Source of the DNA: Limosilactobacillus reuteri subsp. reuteri
Lineage (GTDB): Bacteria > Bacillota > Bacilli > Lactobacillales > Lactobacillaceae
NCBI RefSeq assembly: GCF_000016825.1
Contig: NC_009513.1
Coordinates: 379,501-443,500 of the forward strand
Direction of reading: 5' to 3'
DNA length: 64,000 bases
The notes under the pieces are model-generated. The model did not search any database and was not told the origin of the DNA. It saw only the letters and a list, made by a program, of their open reading frames with translations. The number at the start of each line of letters is the position of its first letter. The stretch's first letter is position 1. The position numbers and the translations under genes are program-made. Positions 1 to 9,509 of this stretch are shown here, in pieces.

Positions 1-1
1 C

Positions 2-589
2 GGTACATGGGTAGTAAGCGGCTATGAAGGACATCTTTCCGCAAAGCAACCTTCTTTTGGCGAAACAGTTATTTTAGGAACAAAAGCTGTTTCCTATAAC
101 CGCTTTTTTGCTGTTCGTGATTTTTGGATAACGGGTAAAGAACACCAGATTGAATATGCACGAATTAGGTCGATTTTTGTGTTTATGAATCTAAAGACGC
201 GGCGAATGCAATCAATTCCACCAGCTTTAATTGAACCGTTTAATGCTCCCGTTGCGAAAAGAATTCCTCGTCTAAAGCGACCTCAAAAATTGGATGAAAA
301 TGCTTCGGTAATAAAGAAGAATTATCAAGTTCGTTATTTTGACCTTGATGCTAATCACCATGTTAATAATGCTCGTTACTTTGATTGGCTTCTTGATCCT
401 CTTGGCCGTGATTTTTTACGCGGAAATCAGATAAAGAGATTTAATTTGCAGTATCTTCAAGAGGTACGCAATGGAGAAATGGTAGAAAGTAAAGTTAATA
501 AGCTTCAAACAAATGATGAAAAGGTAACTTATCATCAGATTGGTGTTGGTGAGCAAATTGATGCAATTGCTGAGATAGAATGGTATTAA
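2..589 (+). CDS. acyl-ACP thioesterase, C-terminal part (5' end outside window)
   Basis: The frame is open from the first bases, so the gene begins upstream of the window; about 195 codons are visible. The visible part contains YNRFFAVRDFWI and then DLDANHHVNNARYFDW, which resemble the end of the first and the start of the second hotdog domain of bacterial FatA/FatB-like acyl-ACP thioesterases. These cytoplasmic enzymes release fatty acids from acyl carrier protein. The Asn/His-rich stretch is where the family's catalytic Asn and His lie. A hairpin terminator follows the stop. The family call is firm; substrate chain length cannot be read from sequence. Confidence 0.85.
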   Translation, partial: GTWVVSGYEGHLSAKQPSFGETVILGTKAVSYNRFFAVRDFWITGKEHQIEYARIRSIFVFMNLKTRRMQSIPPALIEPFNAPVAKRIPRLKRPQKLDENASVIKKNYQVRYFDLDANHHVNNARYFDWLLDPLGRDFLRGNQIKRFNLQYLQEVRNGEMVESKVNKLQTNDEKVTYHQIGVGEQIDAIAEIEWY

Positions 590-605
590 AAATTAATCAA
601 TGAAT

Positions 606-650
606 AATAGCGACTGGTTTCTAGACAGGAAATTAGTTGCTATTTTATTT
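606..650 (+). terminator. terminator after acyl-ACP thioesterase gene
   Basis: AATAGCGACT (606-615) pairs with AGTTGCTATT (635-644) through ten positions including one G-U pair, and a T-rich run follows. It separates the thioesterase gene from the polyphosphate operon. Confidence 0.65.
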
Positions 651-753
651 TAACCTTAAATGTAGACAAAAAGATCTTGAATGGTTTAATGTAGAGACAT
701 TTAAAGGAAGATGGTATTCTATGAATAGTAGTAATTATGAGGAGTGAGTTGAC

Positions 754-2268
754 GTGAAAAGATCTTTAACGGCGATTATTTACCTCGAACCCGATCAGGT
801 TAATTTACGGATCATTGAGATACCTACTTTAAAAGTGATAAATAATGTTCGATCGGGCCTTCTAAATATCGGGAACGCTAAAGTTGCTAATTATTCAGAA
901 AACATGACTACAATTGTTAATAATATTGAAGGATTTAAGCAGATTATTAATGACTACCAGGCAACACCAGTTAAATTTTATGGCGATTTAGAAGACCTTG
1001 ATCCAGTTGCAACTAGGTATGTGGCCGACCAGTTAGAAGTTCGGACAGGATTACAGATTGAATGGTTAAACAATAACCAGCTAATGGCACAGTCGATGAG
1101 TTACCTTTTAACCTTGCTACCAGATTTTGAAAAACTTAGTAAACACAATATGTATCTTCTAAGTATCGGTCTTAGCTCGACTACCTTAGCTTATTTTCAC
1201 CATGGAAGCTTCGAACGTGCCTGGGATATTGATCTTGGTAATGCAAAAATTAGTCAGTTGGTGGGCCGTCTTCGAAAAACTGCCACTAATCCAACTGAAA
1301 TTATTCAAGATTATATTAGTAGTAAACTAGAGTATTTAACACCAGAACTGACGAAGAAAAAGCATACAGTAATGATGGTGCAAAATGCTCTCTCACTCAA
1401 TAAATTGTTTTTACCACATGATCAGCAGATCGCTGAAGTACCGCTAGATAAATTTCATGATGATTACCAAAAAATTTTATCGCCAGTCAAAGATGGTTTG
1501 ATGAAGAGTATTCAGATTGATGACCAACAATTTGAATTATTATTACCAAATTATTTAGTAACGGCGCGAACAGTGCGCTTAATTCAACCAGCAGGCCTTT
1601 ACGTAACGGATATTTCAACGATGGATGGGATTTCCCATGGAATTGGAGTTGATAATCCTAAAACGAGACGGCAAATTAATGAAATGATCAGAACAGCTGC
1701 CGACAATATTTCTTCACGATACGGTGTTGATTCAGCTCATCGGGATTTTGTAACGCGCTTTTCACTCCAACTCTTTGATCAATTACGCCCAATTCATCGT
1801 CTTGGTCAACATGAGCGATTATTATTAGAAATTGCTAGTAGAATTGATGATATTGGTAATTTTATTAACCAACGAGGACACTATCGTCACTCTGCTTATA
1901 TTATGGAGGCTAATCCTTTAATCGGCCTTTCAGATAAAGATAATCGGATTATTGCTGAAGTGGCAAGATATCATAGTGCAGAGTCTCCAGATATTAGTCA
2001 AGCTCATTACCGTCATCTCGATGATGAGATCCAGATGCCAGTAGCAAAATTAGCTGCTATTTTACGATTGGTGGATGCATTAGATGATTCGCGACTGCAA
2101 AAAATTTCAAGTATTAAATTGAAGCTGGTAGGAGATAGCCGCTTAATCATTAAAGCAATAGCCAATGATGACCTTGTTCTTGAAAAGTGGTCTTTTAGTA
2201 AAAAATCACAACTATTTAAGGATGTATACGGAATTGAACCGGTCTTAACTGAGAGGAGTGATCATTAA
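754..2268 (+). CDS. Ppx/GppA-like protein with degenerate active site and C-terminal HD-type domain
   Basis: A 504-residue protein of the exopolyphosphatase/guanosine-pentaphosphatase family, first gene of an operon with ppk and a second ppx. A GGAG at 741-744 supports the GTG start. The N-terminal ASKHA half has lost the usual signatures: the DLGSNS motif is replaced by YLEPDQVNLRI, and the glycine-rich second phosphate loop reads LLSIGLSSTTL. The C-terminal helical domain (about residues 310-450) keeps GHYRHSAYI and ARYHSAE, but the canonical LHDIG/LHEVG segment reads IDDIG, so its first His is missing. The fold is therefore recognisable while catalysis is doubtful. It may regulate or pair with the canonical ppx product encoded at 4517-5488. 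Its stop lies 2 bp before the preferred ppk start. Confidence 0.8.
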   Translation: MKRSLTAIIYLEPDQVNLRIIEIPTLKVINNVRSGLLNIGNAKVANYSENMTTIVNNIEGFKQIINDYQATPVKFYGDLEDLDPVATRYVADQLEVRTGLQIEWLNNNQLMAQSMSYLLTLLPDFEKLSKHNMYLLSIGLSSTTLAYFHHGSFERAWDIDLGNAKISQLVGRLRKTATNPTEIIQDYISSKLEYLTPELTKKKHTVMMVQNALSLNKLFLPHDQQIAEVPLDKFHDDYQKILSPVKDGLMKSIQIDDQQFELLLPNYLVTARTVRLIQPAGLYVTDISTMDGISHGIGVDNPKTRRQINEMIRTAADNISSRYGVDSAHRDFVTRFSLQLFDQLRPIHRLGQHERLLLEIASRIDDIGNFINQRGHYRHSAYIMEANPLIGLSDKDNRIIAEVARYHSAESPDISQAHYRHLDDEIQMPVAKLAAILRLVDALDDSRLQKISSIKLKLVGDSRLIIKAIANDDLVLEKWSFSKKSQLFKDVYGIEPVLTERSDH

Positions 2269-2269
2269 G

Positions 2270-4513
2270 ATGTATAAGGAGTTTTATAAGCCGCAGAATT
2301 ATGTTAATCGAGAATTGAGTTGGATTGACTTTAATGGCCGAGTACTGGGAGAGGCAACTGATACTGCCAATCCGTTGTTAGAACGTGCTAACTTCTTGGG
2401 AATTACCCAAAGCAATGTTGATGAATTTTTTATGGTGCGTGTTGCCTCGCTTCATAAACTTGCTGCTGCCAACGTTACTACTACTGATGCGTCTGGTCTC
2501 ACTCCAGAAGAGCAGTTGGATGCAGTAAATGAAAAAGAACATCGGATGGTTAAGCAACGGTATGAAGTTTACAATCAGCAAATCATCCCAGACCTTGCTA
2601 AAAATAATATTCATATTCTCCATGTCCCCAAACTTGACGAGAAGCAATATGAATTTATTCGGCGGTACTTTAATGATGAGCTGATGCCAGTTTTGACTCC
2701 CATGGCAGACGATGCCTCACGTCCGTTTCCCTTTATCTCCAATAATTCCTTAAATATTGCTGTTCAGCTGCGGCGGCAAATTCATCCAACAAGTAAACCA
2801 GTTGCAGAGGAAATTTTAGAAGGGGATCAAGAAGTTCATCGTCCACAAATTGAACCACATGATGATCGACAGGAAGCAGATATCAAATTTGCAACAGTCC
2901 GTGTTCCGGAAATTTATAAGCGGTTAGTCCGGCTGCCAGGAGAAAATAATTTCATTTTGATTGATGAAATTATTACTGAATTCCTTACCGCGCTTTTTCC
3001 TGGATATGAGATATTAGCTACGGCATCATATCGAGTTATGCGGGATATGGACTTAGACGTTGCTGAAGAAGATACGTCAGATTTGCTCCGAGCAGTCAAA
3101 CGGCAATTGCGAGAACGAGAACACGGGCGGGTAATGCGCCTAGAAGTTCCAGCTTCAATCGATGAATGGTTAAAGGATCAGTTAATTGATAATCTGCATG
3201 TAAGTGAACGATCACTGTATGAAGTAGATGGTCCCGTCGATCTAACTTTCTTGAAAAAATTATCGGGGATGGTTGATGGTCATGATGACTTGCGCTATCC
3301 GCCATATAAGCCATACCTCAATCCAGCGTTAGATATGGACCATAATATTTTTTCTTCCATTCGCCAAAAGGACTACTTAATGCAGCATCCTTATGATAAT
3401 TTTCAAGCCGTGGTTAACTTTATCCACCAAGCAGCCATTGATCCAGATGTTTTAGCAATCAAGATGACTCTTTATCGGGTCTCTGGTAATTCACCGATTA
3501 TTAAGTATCTCGGAATGGCCGCGCAACAGGGTAAACAAGTAACGGTTTTAGTTGAAGTTAAAGCGCGGTTTGATGAACAAAATAATGTTCGATGGGCACA
3601 ACGGCTTGAACAAATGGGGTGCCACGTTATTTACGGTTTAGTTGGTCTTAAAACGCACTGTAAAGTTGCCTTGGTTATCCGTCGTGATGAAGATGGGTTG
3701 CGACGTTATATGCACCTAGGGACTGGTAACTATAATGACGTAACAGCTCATTTTTACACCGATATGGGATTATTTACTTGTGACCATGAACTGGGAATCG
3801 ATATGACGAACCTGTTTAATATGCTGTCAGGTTTTGCGCGACCAGCTTATTTTAATGAATTACGGGTATCACCTGATGGAATTCGGACATTTATTAATGC
3901 CAAAATTGATGAGCAAATTGAAAATGCCAAAAATGGTAATCCTGCGTTAATTCGGATGAAGATGAATTCCTTGTCTGACAAGCAAATCATTGCCCGCCTA
4001 TACGCAGCCGCTGCTAGTGGAGTTAAGGTTGAATTATTGATTCGAGGAATTACCTGTTTACGGAATGATCTGCCAGAACTGCATGGGAATATTGAAGTTC
4101 ATTCTATTATTGGACGTTTCCTTGAACACTCCCGGATCTACTACTTTAAGAGTAATGGTCATGAGGAAGTCTACCTTGCAAGTGCCGATATGATGACGAG
4201 AAATCTTAATCGACGGGTTGAAGAATTGTATCCCGTTACCCAACCAGACACAAAAGCTCATGCAATTCATATTTTTGACGTTATGTGGAAGGATAATGTC
4301 AAGGCTCGCCGGTTAGTAGGAGATCATTATGAACGGATTGATCGTGGTGATGCTGCACCATTCAGCTCACAAGAATACTTTGTTAAACAAGCAATGAAAT
4401 TGAATGCGCGTGAGAAAAAGGAGAAGAAAGCAAAAAAACATTTTTCTTCAGTTTTTGAAACTTTAACTCGCCATGTTCCCAATCTTCATTTAGATGAGCG
4501 AAAGGATGAGTAA
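2270..4513 (+). CDS. ppk: polyphosphate kinase
   Basis: PPK1 reversibly transfers the terminal ATP phosphate onto polyphosphate at the membrane. The 747-residue product has the N-terminal VNRELSWIDFNGRVL motif and two phospholipase-D-like catalytic domains. THCKVALV and RFLEHSRIYYF carry the histidines corresponding to the phosphorylated and second catalytic His, and LGTGNYNDVTAHFYTD is the family signature. I chose ATG 2270 because GAGAGGAG ends 11 bases before it; an in-frame GTG at 2258 overlaps that ribosome site. The gene lies between two Ppx-type genes with 1-3 bp gaps, so synthesis and breakdown of polyphosphate are co-transcribed. Confidence 0.95.
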   Translation: MYKEFYKPQNYVNRELSWIDFNGRVLGEATDTANPLLERANFLGITQSNVDEFFMVRVASLHKLAAANVTTTDASGLTPEEQLDAVNEKEHRMVKQRYEVYNQQIIPDLAKNNIHILHVPKLDEKQYEFIRRYFNDELMPVLTPMADDASRPFPFISNNSLNIAVQLRRQIHPTSKPVAEEILEGDQEVHRPQIEPHDDRQEADIKFATVRVPEIYKRLVRLPGENNFILIDEIITEFLTALFPGYEILATASYRVMRDMDLDVAEEDTSDLLRAVKRQLREREHGRVMRLEVPASIDEWLKDQLIDNLHVSERSLYEVDGPVDLTFLKKLSGMVDGHDDLRYPPYKPYLNPALDMDHNIFSSIRQKDYLMQHPYDNFQAVVNFIHQAAIDPDVLAIKMTLYRVSGNSPIIKYLGMAAQQGKQVTVLVEVKARFDEQNNVRWAQRLEQMGCHVIYGLVGLKTHCKVALVIRRDEDGLRRYMHLGTGNYNDVTAHFYTDMGLFTCDHELGIDMTNLFNMLSGFARPAYFNELRVSPDGIRTFINAKIDEQIENAKNGNPALIRMKMNSLSDKQIIARLYAAAASGVKVELLIRGITCLRNDLPELHGNIEVHSIIGRFLEHSRIYYFKSNGHEEVYLASADMMTRNLNRRVEELYPVTQPDTKAHAIHIFDVMWKDNVKARRLVGDHYERIDRGDAAPFSSQEYFVKQAMKLNAREKKEKKAKKHFSSVFETLTRHVPNLHLDERKDE

Positions 4514-4516
4514 TTT

Positions 4517-5488
4517 ATGAGCAATGAGCAGTACTTGGCAATTCTTGATTTAGGTTCGAATTCAGTTCGGCTTAAAATAACAAAAATTCAAGATAACGGG
4601 AGCTTTGAAACGGTTCAATACGAAAAAAGATACGTTCGTCTTGCTTCAAATATGGGGCCAGAAAAAATGCTGAAATCAACTCCCGTAAAGCGGACTATTG
4701 ATGCCTTAAAAGAATTTCGGGCAATTTGTGATCGATATCGAAATAAGAATCTGACAATTATTGCGGTTGCAACTGCCGCCGTTCGTCAAGCGCAAAATCA
4801 ACTGCAATTTCTTGAAAAGGTCCAGCGAGAAACCGGTTTTGAAATTCACGTAATTAGTGGGGAACGAGAAGCATATCTTGACTATGTTGGAGTTAACCAG
4901 ACTCTTCCAATTGATAAGGGGATAATCATTGATACTGGAGGAGCAAGTATGGAATTAATCTCGGTAAATAATGGTGAAGCAGAAAAAGCGGTTAGTATTC
5001 CGATCGGCTCAGTCAGCATTTCGCAAACTTACCACCTTGAAGATCAGATTAATCCAGCTGATTTATTTGATGCCATGGTTAAAATTGATGAGGTCCTCTC
5101 TCAACAATTGTGGTTGAATCGGATGCGGGAAACAAAGATTGTGGCACTTGGGGGATGCAACCGTGCATTGGCGAAGGTATATCGGTGGCAACAAGCCCTT
5201 AATCCTGATGAAGTCAGACCGGTTCATGGGCTAACAATGCGTTCAGAAGAAGCCTTTTTGATTATGCGGCAGTTATTAGAAGCGGATCGGCAGACGCGGG
5301 CAGGAATCCGTGGAATTACGAAAGTGCGAGCAGATGTAATTGTCGGGGGTCTTTTACCACTCATCTCTCTTGTCCGGCAATTATCAATTAACGAGATTAG
5401 TTTTAGTAATAGTGGATTAAGAGAGGGCTTATTATTTAAGTACCTTGAGCAGCAGATTAATTTTAATCAGCTAAAATCTTCACTATAA
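4517..5488 (+). CDS. ppx: exopolyphosphatase / Ppx-GppA phosphatase, catalytic domains only
   Basis: This 323-residue protein hydrolyses terminal phosphates of polyphosphate or pppGpp. It has the intact ASKHA signatures: LDLGSNSVRLKI at residues 8-19, IIDTGGASMELI around 137-148, and PIGSVSISQTY. It stops after domains I and II and lacks the C-terminal HD-like domain of the 500-residue enzymes, which is instead found in the degenerate paralogue two genes upstream. It starts 3 bp after ppk. Whether polyphosphate or pppGpp is preferred is not resolved. Confidence 0.9.
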   Translation: MSNEQYLAILDLGSNSVRLKITKIQDNGSFETVQYEKRYVRLASNMGPEKMLKSTPVKRTIDALKEFRAICDRYRNKNLTIIAVATAAVRQAQNQLQFLEKVQRETGFEIHVISGEREAYLDYVGVNQTLPIDKGIIIDTGGASMELISVNNGEAEKAVSIPIGSVSISQTYHLEDQINPADLFDAMVKIDEVLSQQLWLNRMRETKIVALGGCNRALAKVYRWQQALNPDEVRPVHGLTMRSEEAFLIMRQLLEADRQTRAGIRGITKVRADVIVGGLLPLISLVRQLSINEISFSNSGLREGLLFKYLEQQINFNQLKSSL

Positions 5489-5552
5489 AATTATCTGCTA
5501 AAAACTTTACTTTCTTTTTACTAAATTTTACTAATTAGAACCAGTAAAACTG

Positions 5553-5561
5553 TGCTACAAT
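5553..5561 (+). promoter_or_regulatory. extended -10 promoter of galE
   Basis: TGTGCTACAAT is an extended -10 (TGn at 5553-5555, TACAAT at 5556-5561), with a weak TTAGAA upstream. It lies 38 bases before the galE start, in the gap after the polyphosphate operon. Confidence 0.5.
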
Positions 5562-5599
5562 CACTATGAAAGCTTTAGTTGGATCAAGGAGGAAACAAG

Positions 5600-6595
5600 A
5601 TGTCAATTTTAGTTGCTGGTGGTGCCGGATATATCGGTTCCCATATGGTAAAAGATCTTATTGAAAATGGTGAAGACGTAGTAGTTGCTGATAACTTATC
5701 AACGGGTCACCGGGATGCGATTAATCCCAAGGCTAAGTTTTACGAAGGCGACATTCGTGATCGTCAATTCTTAGACAAGATTTTTGACAATGAAGATATT
5801 ACTGCAGTCGTTCACTTTGCTGCTTTCTCAATTGTCCCTGAATCAATGAGTAAGCCATTGAAGTACTTTGATAACAATACTGGTGGAATGATTACTTTGC
5901 TTGAAGCAATGCATGACCATGATATTAAGTATATTGTCTTTAGTTCAACTGCTGCTACTTATGGGGTTCCAGAACATATGCCAATTAAGGAAACTGATCC
6001 CCAAAAGCCAATTAACCCATATGGCTTGAGTAAGTTAATGATGGAAGAAATGATGGATTGGGCTGATAAAGCTTATGGTATTAAGTTTGTTGCCCTCCGT
6101 TACTTTAATGTTGCTGGGGCTGCTCCTGATGGCACGATCGGTGAAGACCATGGACCAGAAACACACTTAGTTCCAATTATTCTTCAGGTTGCGCAAGGTA
6201 AGCGTGATGAATTGAGTATCTTTGGGGATGACTATAATACACCAGATGGTACCAATGTTCGTGACTATGTTCATGTTATGGATTTAGCAGATGCTCATAT
6301 TCTTGCTATTAAGTACCTTCAAGAAGGTAACAAGAGTAATGCCTTTAACCTTGGTTCATCCACTGGCTTCTCTAACAAGCAAATGCTAGAAGCAGCCCGT
6401 GAAGTTACGGGTCAACCTATTCCAGCTAAAATGGCACCACGCCGTCCAGGAGATCCAGATTCATTAGTTGCTGCTAGTGATAAGGCGCGTAATATTCTTG
6501 GATGGAGTCCTAAGTATGATGATGTTCACGACATTATCGCAACTGCTTGGAAGTGGCATTCAACTCATCCAAAGGGTTATGATGATCGCGACTAA
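5600..6595 (+). CDS. galE: UDP-glucose 4-epimerase
   Basis: Interconverts UDP-glucose and UDP-galactose in the cytoplasm, for galactose use and for cell-surface polysaccharide precursors. The 331-residue short-chain-dehydrogenase-type protein has the NAD-binding GGAGYIGSH at residues 7-15, the catalytic FSSTAATYG Ser/Thr region and PYGLSK, in which Tyr and Lys form the YxxxK pair. ATG 5600 follows AAGGAGG at 5587-5593. The gene is monocistronic. The hairpin that should terminate it is split by the insertion sequence at 6629-8113. Confidence 0.95.
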   Translation: MSILVAGGAGYIGSHMVKDLIENGEDVVVADNLSTGHRDAINPKAKFYEGDIRDRQFLDKIFDNEDITAVVHFAAFSIVPESMSKPLKYFDNNTGGMITLLEAMHDHDIKYIVFSSTAATYGVPEHMPIKETDPQKPINPYGLSKLMMEEMMDWADKAYGIKFVALRYFNVAGAAPDGTIGEDHGPETHLVPIILQVAQGKRDELSIFGDDYNTPDGTNVRDYVHVMDLADAHILAIKYLQEGNKSNAFNLGSSTGFSNKQMLEAAREVTGQPIPAKMAPRRPGDPDSLVAASDKARNILGWSPKYDDVHDIIATAWKWHSTHPKGYDDRD

Positions 6596-6636
6596 TAATC
6601 GGTTTTAAAATAACAAACAGGCTCTCAGTGACGTGT

Positions 6637-6667
6637 ACCCCCAGAGTTGGAAATCAACTCTGGGGGT
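6637..6667 (+). promoter_or_regulatory. hairpin at left end of the IS3 element
   Basis: A perfect 13-bp stem (6637-6649 with 6655-6667) and 5-base loop lies just before the transposase ATG at 6675, with its GGGGG in the ribosome-site position. Such hairpins commonly limit transposase translation from read-through transcripts; that role is inferred here. Confidence 0.6.
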
Positions 6668-6674
6668 ATTTTAT

Positions 6675-8051
6675 ATGACCAAAATTAGCGTTAAAACTAA
6701 ACTTAAAGCTGTTGAAGAATATGCTAACGGTAATGTTACTTTAGCATCAGTTAGGCATAAATACGGGATTGCTGAGCATGATTTCCAAATTTGGGTGGGA
6801 ATTTATGCAAGATTTGGTAAAGGACCATTACTCAATCCACCCAAAGTAACTGGGGATTTTCGGTTAAATCTGGTAAAGTGGAAACAAGAAAATTTGGCGT
6901 CAATCTCAGAAACTTGTATTCACTTTGGATATCGTTCCCCAGGTTCAGTGTATCAGTGGGAATGTCTCTATAACAAGCAAGGGCCACAGGCTTTACTGAG
7001 ATTGCGTCGGGGAAGGAAACCTAAAAATGGTCAAACGACACGACAAGAATCAAGACAAGCTTCTTCAGCTCCAAAAACAGAACCAAACCTTACAAAGAGA
7101 AAACTTATTGTTAAGGATACAACTCGATGCCTCAAAAAAATTGACAGCCTTGAGAAAGCATCCAAAAAAGAACTCGCACAAGTAATTTATGACCTCAAGG
7201 CTAAATACTTATTAAAGGATTTGATCGATGCACTTCCCATTTCCATGTCAACCTATCAGTATTGGCAAAATCGGTTTGAACATCCGGACGAGGATGAAGA
7301 AGAACTTAAAGCCGTTATTAAAGGCCTCTTTAACTACTTCCAAGCTGAATACGGCGTACGCCGTTTAAGCACTCAAATTCGAGACTACTATCGCTTAATT
7401 GGTAAAAAGACACCTAATCATAAGCGCATTCAGCGCTTAATGCATGAAATGGGACTTAAATGTATCAAATATAATCGGCGAGTCCGTAAGTATGATTCCT
7501 CTAAGGGACCAAATGGCAAGAAAGCTAAGAATAAGCTAAATCGGCGTTTTATGAGTAACCGTAAATATCAGAAAATGGTTTGTGACATTACAGAATTAAA
7601 GGCTCATGATGGGCGAAAAGTGTACTTAGAAATTATTAAGGACTTGGCAACTAACCAGCTTCTCACTTGGTCAGTCAGTCAACATCCAAATCTTCAATTC
7701 GCATTAGATCCACTCCAGCAATTACTTAAGCAGTTACCTCATACAGGATACCAATTAACTTTACATACTGATCAAGGCTGGCACTATTAACATCGTGCTT
7801 GGCGCAAACTACTTCGTCAGGGAAACATTAGGCAAAGCATGTCGCATCGAGCAACCTGTCTGGATAACGCTGCCTGTGAAACAGTCTTTAGTAAACTGAA
7901 AGCAGAAATTGGTCCTGATACCAGTTATCGCAATCAAGAAGAATTAAGCCAAGCAATTAATGAATGGATTCACTTTTATAACGAACGCTGTATTCAGACA
8001 AAACTAGGCAACCAAACTCCACTTCAATATGAGCAGAATCTAGTTGCCTAG
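6675..8051 (+). pseudogene. IS3-family transposase (orfA/orfB), frameshifted and with internal stop
   Basis: The N-terminal HTH half (from ATG 6675) and the rve/DDE half are recognisable: D in VCDITEL, D in LHTDQG, E in DNAACETVFSKLKAEI. Two lesions are visible. The OrfA leucine-zipper region (KLLQLQKQNQTLQRENLLL) lies in the +1 frame after an A-run near 7022-7026, consistent with one extra A, so the HTH is now fused in frame to OrfB without its zipper. The CAA expected after GWHY is TAA at 7788-7790, a nonsense codon before the last catalytic Glu. A seven-A run at 7134-7140 is the likely original -1 frameshift site between orfA and orfB. The protein is very unlikely to be active. Confidence 0.85.
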
Positions 8052-8227
8052 AAAAATATTTATTCAATTTTAAAGCAAGAACATACAGGTTCCAACTTTA
8101 AGGGTACACGTCACAGCAAAAAAATGTTGGGGCCTGTTTTGTCGTAAATAAACAAAAGAAATTAAAAGAGAAGTCAAAGCTGATCCAGTGTGATAAGATG
8201 TAAGATGATTGAAAGGATTGATAAAAG

Positions 8228-8953
8228 ATGAAGATTCTAGCCATCGATACATCCAACCACCCAATGAGCGTAGCGTTGGTTGAAGATGAGCAATTGTTGG
8301 CAACGACGACCCTTAATATGGTTCGCAATCATAGCATTTATTTAATGCCGGCAATTAGTAAGTTATTTGAATTAGTTCAGTGGCAACCAACAGATATTGA
8401 TCGAGTAGTGGTTGCACAGGGACCAGGATCTTATACGGGAGTGCGAATCGCAGTTACAACCGCTAAAGTATTGGCTGATACAGAAAAGATTGACTTAGTT
8501 GGCGTATCAAGTCTAGCAGTGTTAGCACGTAATGTAATTCCAACAGCATCAGCAATTATTGTTCCTTTCTTTGATGCCCGCCGAGGAAATGTATTTGCTG
8601 GTGCTTACCAGTGGGAAAATGGCAAGTTAATAAATAAAATAGAAGATCAGCATTTAGGAATTGATGTTTTGCTTGAGCAACTTGCAAGATTAGGTCAACA
8701 AGTTGTTTTAGTGGGTCATATGACTGATAAGATTCAGGCCAAATATGATCAATTGCCAGCTAACGTGACCCTTTTGCCACGATCTTATAGCATTCCGTCA
8801 ACGTATCAATTAGCTCTTGCTGGTGAAACGAAGGAACCGGTTAAAGAGATTGACCCCTTTGTTCCACATTATTTACGAATTACTGAAGCAGAGGCTAATT
8901 GGCAAAAACTTCATCCTGGAGAAAAAAGAAAGAATTATGTTCGAGAAGTTTAA
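8228..8953 (+). CDS. tsaB: tRNA threonylcarbamoyladenosine biosynthesis protein TsaB
   Basis: TsaB dimerises with TsaD and, with TsaE, transfers the threonylcarbamoyl group to A37 of ANN-decoding tRNAs. The 241-residue ASKHA protein begins KILAIDTSNHPMSVAL and has the family motif VAQGPGSYTGVRIAVTTAK. AAAGGA at 8212-8217 precedes ATG 8228. It overlaps rimI by 17 bp, and tsaD follows, the standard tsaB-rimI-tsaD order of lactobacilli. The IS3 element ends 114 bp upstream, so its promoter must lie in the short 8114-8227 gap or in the element. Confidence 0.93.
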   Translation: MKILAIDTSNHPMSVALVEDEQLLATTTLNMVRNHSIYLMPAISKLFELVQWQPTDIDRVVVAQGPGSYTGVRIAVTTAKVLADTEKIDLVGVSSLAVLARNVIPTASAIIVPFFDARRGNVFAGAYQWENGKLINKIEDQHLGIDVLLEQLARLGQQVVLVGHMTDKIQAKYDQLPANVTLLPRSYSIPSTYQLALAGETKEPVKEIDPFVPHYLRITEAEANWQKLHPGEKRKNYVREV

Positions 8954-9491
8954 AGAATGGTTTGTCAATACGACCAATCCTACTAAACGACCGACCCTTG
9001 ATTTTACGCGACGAGTAGTAATGATATCCGGCCATCAGTATGTGGTCCGGATGGCAAAAGAACAAGATATTCAAACTTTAGTCGAAATTGAAGAAAGAAT
9101 CTATGGAAAAGCACCATGGAGTTATGCTGCTTTCCGCATTGAACTACAGCGGCCATGTGATCGACTATATTTAGTTATTGAGGATGACCAGCAGATTGTT
9201 GGCTTTATGGGAACAGCCATTGACTGGTACCATTATGATTTGCATATTACGAATATTGGGATTACCCCAAGTTACCAAAATAAGGGGATTGGAACGTATC
9301 TTATTTCAACTGCCAAAAATTATGCCCGGCATTTAAAATTACATTCGATGAGTTTAGAAGTACGAGTGCATAATGTATCGGCTCGGCGCTTATATGAAAG
9401 TTTAGGCTTTCGCAACCAGCATATTAAACCCCGTTATTACTTAGACAATCATGAAGATGCTGTTGATATGCAAGCAAACTTACTTAGGTAG
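8937..9491 (+). CDS. rimI: ribosomal protein S18-alanine N-acetyltransferase (GNAT)
   Basis: RimI acetylates the N-terminal alanine of ribosomal protein S18. The 184-residue product has the GNAT fold: NIGITPSYQNKGIGTYLI is the acetyl-CoA-binding motif A (Q/RxxGxG/A), followed by LEVRVHNVSARRLYESLGF (motif B). I chose ATG 8937 (MFEKFKEW), preceded by GGAGAAAA within tsaB; the upstream in-frame extension looks like read-through of the tsaB frame. It is longer than E. coli RimI because of about 30 extra N-terminal residues. The position between tsaB and tsaD supports the assignment. Confidence 0.88.
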   Translation: MFEKFKEWFVNTTNPTKRPTLDFTRRVVMISGHQYVVRMAKEQDIQTLVEIEERIYGKAPWSYAAFRIELQRPCDRLYLVIEDDQQIVGFMGTAIDWYHYDLHITNIGITPSYQNKGIGTYLISTAKNYARHLKLHSMSLEVRVHNVSARRLYESLGFRNQHIKPRYYLDNHEDAVDMQANLLR

Positions 9492-9509
9492 AGGTGAAAG
9501 TATTTTATT

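Larger units (their letters stand above)
6629..8113 (+). mobile_element. IS3-family (IS150-like) insertion sequence, decayed copy
   Basis: A 1,485-bp element with imperfect inverted ends: TGACGTGTACCC at 6629-6640 matches the complement of GGGTACACGTCA at 8102-8113, and a further AGTTGGAA match lies inside. CAG at 6626-6628 and CAG at 8114-8116 fit a 3-bp target duplication, normal for IS3. The element contains one HTH/DDE transposase region interrupted by two mutations. The flanks joined without the element form a terminator-like hairpin (AAACAGGC 6615-6622 and GCCTGTTT 8132-8139), so the insertion point is the galE terminator. Confidence 0.88.

Noticed and set aside
721..747. 8-codon frame (MNSSNYEE) just before the degenerate ppx gene
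   Set aside because: Its stop overlaps the ribosome site of the next gene and it could be a coupling ORF, but it has no distinctive codon run and no alternative hairpins; probably chance.
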